A stretch of 13,602 nucleotides of DNA. It comes from DASVEE01 sp036399695. GTDB lineage: Bacteria; Acidobacteriota; Thermoanaerobaculia; Gp7-AA8. This document shows positions 6,003 through 13,464 of this stretch, piece after piece. The stretch is from assembly GCA_036399695.1 (NCBI GenBank), contig DASWMP010000226.1, forward strand, positions 1 through 13,602. The letters run 5' to 3'. The notes beneath the pieces were generated by a model. That model had not been told where the DNA came from and ran no database searches. It saw nothing but the letters and a program-made list of their open reading frames with translations. The translations under genes were made by a program, and so were the position numbers. Within the stretch, counting starts at the first letter, position 1, and the number at the start of each line of letters is the position of its first letter.

Positions 6003-8357
6003 ATGCGGAAACCCATTGTTTTTGTCGCGCTAGCTCTGTTCTTCGTCTGCCTGCCGTCGCTGTTCGCGCTGGACGGACTGATCCTCGACGCCCTGAGCAG
6101 GCGGACCGTCGATGCAGAGCTGCGGTTCTACTCACTGGATGGCGCCCTGCAACAGACGTTCTACACCGACGGGAGTTACCGGGTTTACCCCCCGGTCGGC
6201 TCGTACTACATCGTGGCCGTACCGTCGCCGTCGCGGGCGGATCATCCGGTGACCGCGTGGCCCGATGTTCCCTGTCTCGTGGCGGATGCGGCGTGTGCAC
6301 TCAGTGGCACGGCCATCAACTTGGCCGAGACGTCGATGGCGATCTTCTACCTCACCTCGCCGCACGGAGCTCTCCGAGGACATGTCGTCGACGATCTCAC
6401 CGGGGAAGTCCTGTTCGGCGCCATCGTCGAAATGAGCAGCGGCGGCAGTCACGTCGGCGACTACCTCGTTTTTGAGAACGGCAACTTTCTCGCGTATCCG
6501 CTCCCGCTGGGTGCCGCCTATACAGGCGTAGTGGAGATGCGCGGCTACCAGACCCGTTCCATCGGGCCCTACACCATCACCGCCGCGGGCGCGATCGATA
6601 TCCCGGAGGTCCGGCTCAAACGAGCCACCGGGACCATCGTCGGCACCATCCGAGACAGCAACGGTCAGCCTCTCGAAGGGATGCCCGTGGGAGTCCGCAA
6701 CGCCACCGCCACCGCCGGTGCCTCCGCCGTCTCGGCGGCGGACGGCCGTTACGTCATCGAGGCTTTGCTGCCGGCCGGTACCTACTTCGCGTACGCCGCC
6801 AGCACCAATGAGTTCGAAGGTGCGGTCTTCGGCGGCGGAAAATGTCCGCCGCCCTATGGTTCATGTGACCTGGCCGGCGGCGCGCTGCTGGCGATCGGGA
6901 GCGAGAACGTGACGGTTGATTTCACTCTGAGGCGCTACCCGCGTCTCACCGGCACCGTCACCGATGCCGGCACCGGCGCACCGCTCGGCTTCGTGAACAT
7001 CGAGGCGGACGCGGGGCGTGGCTTCTCACGGTTATCGCGGACCGCTAACGACGGGCTTTACACCGTTACGGTGCGCGACGCGCTGGAGCTTCGCCTGCGC
7101 ATCTCCGAGTTCGGCCACGTTACGCAGCTCTACCCCGCAATCGACTGCGTGGCCTGCAATCCATCGGTCGCGCCGGCTGTCGCGCTCCAGTACGACGGCG
7201 TCACCACCGCCGACTTCTCGCTCCACCGTCCCTCCCGCTTCACCGGCCGGGTCACCGACGGTGGCGGGAAGCCGCTCGATTTCACCGACGTCGTGGTCAC
7301 GGAAGCGAACGGCGCACAGGTCGCGACCGCGCGCACCGGCAGCGACGGCACGTTCAAAACACCCGCATTCGCCGGTGTTGCCGACTACTTCGTGCGTGCG
7401 CGGTCAACCGGACGTCCGGACCAATGGTTCGGCGGCGTCGATTGCACAGCCAACTGCGATGCTCCCCGCGGACTCGCGGTCCGCGGTGCCAACGGCGCCG
7501 ACGTGCCGGACGTCAATTTCACCCTCGGCGCTCAACCCGGCATCGCCGCGATCTGGTTCACCGACGCTGGCGGCGCACCGCTCGCCGGCATGGGCGTCGA
7601 GCTCTACTCGTCGACCGGTACTCTCATGACGCGCACGACCACCGTCTCGGACGCCAGCGGCCTGCTCCGCCTCAACGTCAACGCCGGGAGCTACCACGTC
7701 AAGAGCTGGAACACCGCCGGCTACGTCGACGTCCTCGGCGGCGACATCCCTTGCGGCTCCTCCTGCGACGTGACGGCCGGAACGCCGCTCCAGATCGCGA
7801 ACGGGGCCGCAAGCGAAATGACGCTCACGCTCCGACGCCTCACCCTCACCACCGTCACTCCTGACGCCGGCCTGGTCCTCGGCGGCGACTTCGTCACGAT
7901 CCGCGGCGGCGGCTTCAAGCCCGGTACACGCGTCTACCTTGGCGCCACCGAAGCGGCAGTCCTGACGCAAACCGACGACACGCTGACGATCCGCACGCCC
8001 CCGCGCGCCAGCGGCGCCGTCGACGTCGTCATCGTCACACCCGAAGGCCTCACCGAACTGCGGCCGGCCGCCTTCACGTACCGCGAGCCCTGCGGCCGCC
8101 TGCAGGCCATCGGCACGCGCAACGGCCCGGCGCTGCAACTGCACGTCACCTCACCCGACGCCTACGAAGTGCAGTGGTTCCGCGGCTCCACCGCGACCGG
8201 CACACCACTCCGCACGGGCGCCACGCTCTTCAACGCGCCGAGTAACGAAGGCACGTACACCGCGCGGATCACCACGTCGTGCGATCGCGTGGACGTGACG
8301 TTTACGTTCGAAGCCCCGGAGCCCACCCCCGGCCGCCGTCGCGCGGCGAGACATTGA
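6003..8357 (+). CDS. Secreted multidomain protein: carboxypeptidase regulatory-like repeats plus TIG domain
   Basis: The 784-residue product starts with a signal peptide (MRKP, then IVFVALALFFVCL; cleavage near LFA at 22). It then has a series of beta-sandwich repeats of roughly 95-100 residues that look like carboxypeptidase regulatory (CarboxypepD_reg/Cna-B-like) domains, with recurring GxVxD and DGxY elements such as RLTGTVTD and RFTGRVTD. Between repeats there is a Cys pair followed by a short strand (C91/C98, C281/C288, C382/C385, C481/C485, C584/C588). An IPT/TIG domain covers about 612-694, and a C-terminal beta domain with C697 and C760 ends in PTPGRRRAARH. No catalytic residues, LPxTG motif or PEP-CTERM were seen. 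I start at ATG 6003 (AGGAAA upstream) and not at an in-frame GTG at 5973. Adhesion or surface-matrix roles are inference. Confidence 0.85.
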   Translation: MRKPIVFVALALFFVCLPSLFALDGLILDALSRRTVDAELRFYSLDGALQQTFYTDGSYRVYPPVGSYYIVAVPSPSRADHPVTAWPDVPCLVADAACALSGTAINLAETSMAIFYLTSPHGALRGHVVDDLTGEVLFGAIVEMSSGGSHVGDYLVFENGNFLAYPLPLGAAYTGVVEMRGYQTRSIGPYTITAAGAIDIPEVRLKRATGTIVGTIRDSNGQPLEGMPVGVRNATATAGASAVSAADGRYVIEALLPAGTYFAYAASTNEFEGAVFGGGKCPPPYGSCDLAGGALLAIGSENVTVDFTLRRYPRLTGTVTDAGTGAPLGFVNIEADAGRGFSRLSRTANDGLYTVTVRDALELRLRISEFGHVTQLYPAIDCVACNPSVAPAVALQYDGVTTADFSLHRPSRFTGRVTDGGGKPLDFTDVVVTEANGAQVATARTGSDGTFKTPAFAGVADYFVRARSTGRPDQWFGGVDCTANCDAPRGLAVRGANGADVPDVNFTLGAQPGIAAIWFTDAGGAPLAGMGVELYSSTGTLMTRTTTVSDASGLLRLNVNAGSYHVKSWNTAGYVDVLGGDIPCGSSCDVTAGTPLQIANGAASEMTLTLRRLTLTTVTPDAGLVLGGDFVTIRGGGFKPGTRVYLGATEAAVLTQTDDTLTIRTPPRASGAVDVVIVTPEGLTELRPAAFTYREPCGRLQAIGTRNGPALQLHVTSPDAYEVQWFRGSTATGTPLRTGATLFNAPSNEGTYTARITTSCDRVDVTFTFEAPEPTPGRRRAARH

Positions 8358-8560
8358 TGACGCGCAAAAATACTCCTCCTCATTCTCTTCCTCACGACGT
8401 TCTCCCTAACCGCACAAGAGTCGCGCCTCGGCGCGTCGTCGAGTGCTGGTCCCTTCGTCAAGTCCGGTGAAATCTTCTGAAGGACGCAGCGGCGAGACCA
8501 CGCTGATCTCCGGCTTCGTCTACCGCGGTTCCTGCTCCGGCTGTCTGAAAGCGGCAACTG
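8357..8560 (+). pseudogene. Frameshifted remnant of a secreted-protein gene
   Basis: The ATG at 8357 overlaps the previous stop as TGATG, the usual mark of a coupled gene. As read, the frame gives MTRKN then a nonsense peptide. Dropping one A from the run of five at 8365-8369 gives a signal peptide, MTRKILLLILFLTTFSLTA, then QESRLGASSSAGPFVKSGEIF and a stop. Dropping one more base near 8473 restores EGRSGETTLISGFVYRGSCSGC in the third frame. Two +1 shifts thus reconnect one plausible secreted protein, which then runs into the minisatellite. Either the gene is decaying or the assembly has two 1-nt errors. The product is not recognised. Confidence 0.6.
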
Positions 8561-8588
8561 ATGAGCTCAGTCTCCTCCAGACGAGACT

Positions 8589-8938
8589 GAAATCGGTTTG
8601 GAGTGATCCGAAATCGATTTTGAGTGTTGCGGGTGTCCTCAAAACGAGAATCGAACACTCAAAACCGGTTTCCAGTGTCCTCCAGACGAGAATCGAACAC
8701 TCAAAACCGAATCTCGGTGTCCTCCAGACGAGAATCGATCACTCAAAACCGATTTCGGATCACTCAAAACCGATTTTTCAATGCTCGAAGCCGAATGCAC
8801 GAAACTCGAAACTGATTTCGCGAACGTCGACACCGGTTTCGGAACACTCGAAACCTGTTTCGGGAGACTCGAAACCGGATTCGGGAAACTCGAAATCTGA
8901 TTCCGGACACTCCAGACCGGATTCGCGACACTCCACGT
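8589..8938. repeat. 21/42-bp minisatellite with internal inverted arms
   Basis: Three units of exactly 42 bp begin with GTGTCC at 8633, 8675 and 8717 (GTGTCCTCCAGACGAGAATC type). They are followed from 8740 by about nine 21-bp units with a consensus near ACTCGAAACCGGATTCGGGA. Each unit has a small dyad, GAAnCCGGnTTC. The first segment, 8589-8626, is the reverse complement of 8740-8777 with about two or three mismatches, so the array also folds on itself. The period is a multiple of 3, which keeps several frames open on both strands (heptapeptides such as HSKPVSG), but no start, domain or sensible C-terminus supports coding. Confidence 0.85.
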
Positions 8939-8958
8939 GCAATGCTCGCGAGGTTCTG

Positions 8959-9092
8959 ATGTGGGACAGACACTCTTGTCTGTCCGGCGGACACGCACAG
9001 GGTTTCTCTGATAACGCATGGACGAGCTTCGGGGGTGTGCCGGACAGACAGGAGTGTCTGTCCCACATGAAGCAGGAGTGTCTGTCCTGCAT
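8959..9092. repeat. Nested palindrome: two self-folding 30-nt arms plus third partial copy
   Basis: Arms 8959-8988 and 9039-9068 are complementary over 30 nt with a single T/C difference. Each arm is also a hairpin by itself: GGACAGACA, a 4-nt loop, then TGTCTGTCC. A third, shorter copy at 9072-9092 has its own CAGGA...TCCTG pairing. The DNA can thus form one long stem or two small ones. The block begins 6 nt beyond the stop of the EamA transporter gene (- strand), so it may mark that transcript's 3' end. No transposase is encoded in the 50-nt loop. Confidence 0.85.
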
Positions 9093-9098
9093 GAGAGG

Positions 9099-9992
9099 CT
9101 ACTCCACGACGGGCGCATCGGGCGCGCGCCCGGCCAGCGCCACCCCGGCAAAGATCAGCACCGCCGCCACGAGGACGATGCCGTGGATCTCATCGCCGAG
9201 AAAAAGCGCGCCCATGAGTGACGCGAGCACCGGCTGCAGGTAGGTGTAAGCGGCGACGAGCGAGCTTTCGGCATGACGCAGGGCCCAGGCCGACAGCAGG
9301 TACGCGGCGACCGTCGGCCCGGCCACTACCAGCGCCAGGGCGAGCCACGCGCGCGGCGGGATGTCGCTCCATTGCTCGCGCCACAGGGGGACGGCGGCGA
9401 TCGGCAGCATCAGGCCGGCGCCGAAGGCGAACATCCGGGCGACGACCTGCTTCGGTGAGACGCGGGCCATCATCGGCTTCGACAGGACGAGATACAGGGC
9501 GTAGGAGAGGCAGTTGATGACGATCATCACCGCGCCTGCCACCGAGCGCGCGCTGCCGACCAGCCCCTCGCCGCCGACCACGAGCAGCGCGCCGAACGCC
9601 GCGAGAGCGATCCCGCCGATCTTCTGCACCGTCGGCCGCTCCTTGCCCAGCGCGATCGCGGCGGCGAGCGCGAACACCGGAATCGTCACGATCAGCACCG
9701 CCGCCACCGGTACGGTCGTCAGCGACAGGCCCGCTAGGAACAGACATTGGTTGATCACCACGCCCAGCACCGCGAAGCCGACGATGCGGTTCCGGTCCTC
9801 CGGTGTCACCGCCGGCTCCCGCCGCGCCACCACCCACAGCACGAGCGCCGACGCCGCCACACGCAACCACGCGAACGTCAGCGGATGAAACTCGCGCATC
9901 CCGAGCTTCGAGATGACGTAGTTCGCCGAGAAGAGCACCGCCACGGTGAAGAGGGCAGCGTGGACGGTGAGGCGGGGAGCGGGGAGGTTCAT
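9099..9992 (-). CDS. EamA/DMT-family membrane transporter
   Basis: A 297-residue protein with about ten hydrophobic helices in two repeated halves (about 10-140 and 150-288), the architecture of drug/metabolite transporters with two EamA domains. Typical features are the opening LFTVAVLFSANYVISKLG, the half ending PVFALAAAIALGKERPT, and in the second half TYLQPVLASLMGALFLGDEI near the C-terminus. It should sit in the inner membrane and export a metabolite or amino acid; the substrate cannot be read. The ATG at 9992 has no ribosome-binding site. The leader is A/C-rich and derives from the heptad hairpin at 10004-10126, which separates it from the upstream receptor gene on the same strand. Confidence 0.9.
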   Translation of the reverse strand: MNLPAPRLTVHAALFTVAVLFSANYVISKLGMREFHPLTFAWLRVAASALVLWVVARREPAVTPEDRNRIVGFAVLGVVINQCLFLAGLSLTTVPVAAVLIVTIPVFALAAAIALGKERPTVQKIGGIALAAFGALLVVGGEGLVGSARSVAGAVMIVINCLSYALYLVLSKPMMARVSPKQVVARMFAFGAGLMLPIAAVPLWREQWSDIPPRAWLALALVVAGPTVAAYLLSAWALRHAESSLVAAYTYLQPVLASLMGALFLGDEIHGIVLVAAVLIFAGVALAGRAPDAPVVE

Positions 9993-10003
9993 GAGTGGGA
10001 GGC

Positions 10004-10126
10004 GGTTGTTGGTTGTTGGTTGCTGGTTGTTGGTTTTTGGTTGTTGGTTTTTGGTGCTGCGCTCGGCGGTGGGCGTCGTTCAGCGGAGCACCAACAACCA
10101 AAAACCAGAAACCCAAAACCAACACC
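10004..10126. repeat. Heptad-armed hairpin (copy B)
   Basis: The left arm is seven or more TTGTTGG/TTTTTGG heptamers ending in GTGCTGCGCT (to 10063). The right arm from AGCGGAGCAC (10082) carries the complementary heptamers to 10126. Over 45 bp there are eight mismatches, mostly G/T swaps between TTGTTGG and TTTTTGG units; the loop is 18 nt. It begins 23 nt after the receptor gene's stop and ends 12 nt before the EamA gene's ATG, both on the - strand. It may terminate the first transcript or lie in the leader of the second. Confidence 0.87.
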
Positions 10127-10148
10127 GCGAGCGGCGCAAGCGGCGCGC

Positions 10149-13100
10149 CTACTCCTGCTCCCGCCAGGCCACGTGATACCGCACCGGCGGGGGCACGAGC
10201 GACATCTGCACGCCGCGCACCTCCGGCTTGTGCAGCACGAACATCCGTTCGTGGAACAGGGGGCCCAGCGGGGCTTCGGTCATCACGAGGCGGTCGAGCT
10301 CGCGGTAGATCGTGGCGCGGTGCTCGACGTCGTTCGACTTGCGGGCTTCGATGATCCGCGAGTCCAGATGCTCGCTCTCGTAGTAGAGACCGCGCACTGC
10401 CGTCGACTGGCTGTGCAGCAGGATGTAGAAGAAATTGTCCGGATCCGGCATGTCGGCGTACCAGTTGGCGCAGTAGATCTGCCCGTGGCCGCGGCGCTCG
10501 AGCGGTTTGCGCGCTTCCGTGGCGTCGTGCTCCGTCACGTTCACGCGGATGCCGATCTCGGCGAGGTTCTCGATCAGGCGCGGCACCATGCCCGAGCGGT
10601 TGAACTCGTCCGTCGGCCACGTGCGGTACTCCACCGTGAAGCCGGAGCCGTAGCCCGCCTCCTGCAGCAGTCGCCGCGCACGCTCAGGGTCGTAGCCATG
10701 CCCGCGGCGATCCGCGTCATAGCCGAGGAGGCCCGGCGGGAGGAGGCCTGTGGCCACGAGATTCAGGCCGGCGTAGACGTCCTGGTTGATCCGCTCGCGA
10801 TCGATGGCCATGTTCACCGCCTGGCGCACCTCCACGCGATTGAACGGCGCCGTCGAGCTGTCGTAGCCGAGATACGTCGTGTGGAGCTGCACCGTCGACA
10901 TCATGTAAGGGGCGATGCGGGGATCGCGGCGCAGCTCGTCCGCGACCTTGAGCGGGATGCCGTGCGCCACGTCCAGCTCCCCGCGCAGGAACGCGTCGCT
11001 CACGTCCCTGAAGCTGCGAAGGTCGAGGCGGAACGTCAGCTCGTCGAGATAGGGGAGGCCCTTCACGTAGTAATCCGGATTCTTCTTCAGCACCACGCGC
11101 TGATCCTCGATGGCTTCTACGACGCGGAACGGACCGGCGCCGATGCCGCGCGTGCGGTACGACGCCGCGTCGCGGGCGTCCTCGATCGGCACGATGCCGC
11201 ACTCGTGCATCGTCAGCAGCGAGAGGAAGAAGGCGATTGGCTCGTCCAGCCGGATCTCCACCGTGTTCGCATCCGGGAACGTGATCCCTTCGAGCTGCCG
11301 CGACTTGCCGTCGATCACCGCCCTGGCGCCGCGCACGTTGCGCATGATCCAGGCGCCGGTCGACTTGAGCTCCGGCAGCAGCAGCCGGAGGAAGCTCTCG
11401 TAGATGTCGCGCGCTTCGAGCGTGCGGCCGTTGTGGAAGCGGACGCCGCGGCGGAGGTGGAAGCGGTAGAGCAGCCCCTGTTCGAGCACTTCCCACCGCT
11501 CGGCCAGATCGGGCACCAGCTCCGCCCCTTCACCGTACTTGATGAGGTTCGCGTGGATGGCCTTCGAGAGGAAGCCGAGCGCCGACGCCGACGTGTGCAC
11601 CGGATCGAACGTCAGCTTCTGCCACAGCACGGTGGCCGTGTTCAGCGTGCCCCCTTCGTGCGGCGCCGGCAGCGTGAAGCGGCCGAGCTCCTGCTCGAGG
11701 AGCGTCGATTCGTGGCTCAGCGAGCTCGCCATCTGATTCAGCTCGCTCACGCCGAAGCTCGCCTCGCGGGAGCCCTGCTTGATGACGTCCATCGACGTCA
11801 CGATGGCCGACGATTCGCTGGCCAGCACGGACGTCGATTCCAGCACCGTCTGCACCAGCCCCATGATGTTTTCCATGGCCCGGCTGATCGCGCGGCTGCC
11901 CGATTCCTGCTCGGTCATGGCCCGCTTGAGGTGCTTCGTGTAATCGCGGACCAGCGCGGCCTGCTCGCCGATCTTGCGCGACGTCTGCGACTGCTGCTGC
12001 GTTGCGGAGGCCGTCTGCTGCACCATTTTCGTCACTTCTTCGATGGCCGCCGTCGCCGCGGCGCTGCCGCGTGCCTGCTCGTCGGTGGCGCGGGCGATCT
12101 CCTGGATCGAGCTGGTCGAGCGGTCCGTGAGCTCGAGGATGCGGTCCAGCACCTGCGAGGCCCGCTGCGTCAGGTTCACGCCGTCGACGACGCGATCGGA
12201 GCCGAGGTTCATCTGCTCGGCTGCGCGCTCGACGCCGCGCTGCACGTTCTGAATGAGCGTGCGGATCTCTTCCGTCGACACCGACGTCCGCTCGGAGAGG
12301 TCGCGAATCTCGTCGGCCACGACCGCGAAGCCGCGTCCGCGCTCGCCCGCCTGCGCCGCGATGATGGCCGCGTTGAGCGCGAGGAGGTTCGTCTGCCCGG
12401 CGATGTCGTCGATGACGCGGACGATCTCGCCGATCTCCTGCGACCGTTCCGCCAGTTCCGTGAGCGCGCCCTGCGCTTCCTCGACGGAGATCTGGATCTT
12501 GCGCATGCCGTCGACCGTGCCGTTGACGGCGGTGCGGCCGTCGCTGGCCGCGTCCTTCACGAACCGCGCGAGCTCCGCCGACTGCTTTGCCGACTTCCCG
12601 ATCTCCTCGGTGGTGGCGTTCATCTCCACCATCGAGCTGGCGGTCTGGATGGCGAAGGAGGACATCCCCTCCATGTTGGTCGCCACTTCGTTGATCGAGG
12701 CGATCATCTCCTCGATCGCGGAGGCGGTCTGTTCGACGAATTCGGCGAGCGTGTCGGCGATCCGGCCGACTTCCTCGATCGACGCCGACATCTCGAGGAT
12801 CGACGTCGACGTCTCCTCCGCATTCGCCGAGAGGTCTTCCATCGAGCGGCGGACGTTGTTGATCGACGTGTCGATCTGCGTGACGGAAGAGGAGGTCGTT
12901 TCGGTCGAGCCGAGCTGTTCGCTGGCGCTCTTGGCGAGGATGCGCGAACGGCCGCTGATCTGATCGCTGACTTTGGAGACGTCGGTGGCGAGCTGCCCGA
13001 ACCGGCGGATCGTCCGCTCGAGGTTCGTCACGAGCGCGCGCATGGCCGACGACATCCGCTTCGAGTGCGTGCCGAGCGCGATCTCACCCGCCGTCAGCGT

Positions 13101-13346
13101 CAGGTCGCCCCCGGTGATGCGGTCGAGCAACTGGATCGATCCTTCGCGCCGCCGCAGCACGCTCCGCAGCCAGAGCTGGAACAGCCCCACGCAGGTGCCG
13201 GTGCCGGTGGCCGCGACGAGCATCACCCATAGCCAGAGCCTGCCCGTCATTCCCGGAATGAGGGTCAGGAGCAGACCGACGAGGACGAGGCACGCGAGCG
13301 GGAGCAGCCAGACCTGCTGTTTGCGACCGAAGTAACGAGCGTTCAT
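10149..13346 (-). CDS. Methyl-accepting chemotaxis-type receptor fused to a C-terminal SBP_bac_5 (peptide-binding) domain
   Basis: The 1065-residue protein has a short basic N-terminus and two membrane helices (about 12-30 and 37-59) separated by only about six residues. A HAMP-like segment (68-115) and a long methyl-accepting coiled coil (about 115-556) follow. The hairpin tip is VIDDIAGQTNLLALNAAI with AGERGRGFAVVADEIR (311-347), and likely methylation sites are NAEETS and AIEEMIAS. From 564 a complete SBP_bac_5 domain runs to the end, with GGTLNTA, LVPDLAERWEV, LRRGVRFHNGR, GIGAGPFRVVE, GELDVAHGIPLK and EVRQAVNMAIDRERI. By positive-inside charges the binding domain is cytoplasmic and no periplasmic sensor exists. 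The start is ATG 13346 (GGGAA upstream); a GTG at 13373 is possible. No che genes are in the window. It could sense an internal peptide or metabolite. Confidence 0.88.
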   Translation of the reverse strand: MNARYFGRKQQVWLLPLACLVLVGLLLTLIPGMTGRLWLWVMLVAATGTGTCVGLFQLWLRSVLRRREGSIQLLDRITGGDLTLTAGEIALGTHSKRMSSAMRALVTNLERTIRRFGQLATDVSKVSDQISGRSRILAKSASEQLGSTETTSSSVTQIDTSINNVRRSMEDLSANAEETSTSILEMSASIEEVGRIADTLAEFVEQTASAIEEMIASINEVATNMEGMSSFAIQTASSMVEMNATTEEIGKSAKQSAELARFVKDAASDGRTAVNGTVDGMRKIQISVEEAQGALTELAERSQEIGEIVRVIDDIAGQTNLLALNAAIIAAQAGERGRGFAVVADEIRDLSERTSVSTEEIRTLIQNVQRGVERAAEQMNLGSDRVVDGVNLTQRASQVLDRILELTDRSTSSIQEIARATDEQARGSAAATAAIEEVTKMVQQTASATQQQSQTSRKIGEQAALVRDYTKHLKRAMTEQESGSRAISRAMENIMGLVQTVLESTSVLASESSAIVTSMDVIKQGSREASFGVSELNQMASSLSHESTLLEQELGRFTLPAPHEGGTLNTATVLWQKLTFDPVHTSASALGFLSKAIHANLIKYGEGAELVPDLAERWEVLEQGLLYRFHLRRGVRFHNGRTLEARDIYESFLRLLLPELKSTGAWIMRNVRGARAVIDGKSRQLEGITFPDANTVEIRLDEPIAFFLSLLTMHECGIVPIEDARDAASYRTRGIGAGPFRVVEAIEDQRVVLKKNPDYYVKGLPYLDELTFRLDLRSFRDVSDAFLRGELDVAHGIPLKVADELRRDPRIAPYMMSTVQLHTTYLGYDSSTAPFNRVEVRQAVNMAIDRERINQDVYAGLNLVATGLLPPGLLGYDADRRGHGYDPERARRLLQEAGYGSGFTVEYRTWPTDEFNRSGMVPRLIENLAEIGIRVNVTEHDATEARKPLERRGHGQIYCANWYADMPDPDNFFYILLHSQSTAVRGLYYESEHLDSRIIEARKSNDVEHRATIYRELDRLVMTEAPLGPLFHERMFVLHKPEVRGVQMSLVPPPVRYHVAWREQE

Positions 13347-13400
13347 AGAGTTCCCGGCCGGCGATGCTAACACGTGGGCTGCGCAGCTGACGCTGCTTGC

Positions 13401-13428
13401 GGGGCCCGGGGCTCGGGGCCCTGGGCCC
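13401..13428. repeat. Four GC-rich heptamers (GGGGCCC type)
   Basis: The stretch reads GGGGCCC, GGGGCTC, GGGGCCC, TGGGCCC: four head-to-tail 7-mers, each nearly self-complementary. It lies about 55 nt upstream of the receptor gene start and before the heptad-armed hairpin at 13465-13573. In such GC-rich DNA a chance run cannot be excluded. The rest of 13347-13464 shows no gene and no clear promoter. Confidence 0.55.
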
Positions 13429-13464
13429 AGTGGGGGTCAGGCGCGAGGTTCAGGGGGATCGCGT

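Noticed and set aside
8633..8780. CRISPR-like array
   Set aside because: The 42-bp units are contiguous and similar throughout, with no unique spacers and no cas genes.
8959..9092. Insertion sequence ends
   Set aside because: The inverted arms are only 50 nt apart with no transposase and no obvious flanking duplication; at most a non-autonomous element.
8443..9243. Open frame through the minisatellite and palindrome (+), with similar ones on the - strand
   Set aside because: Kept open by the 21-bp period; it ends inside the transporter gene and has no domain. Only its first part (to about 8560) looks like remnant coding.
9747..13232. Very long open frame (1161 codons) on the + strand opposite the receptor gene
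   Set aside because: Rich in Arg, His and Asp with no domain pattern; it mirrors the codon bias of the real - strand gene, whose motifs are clear.
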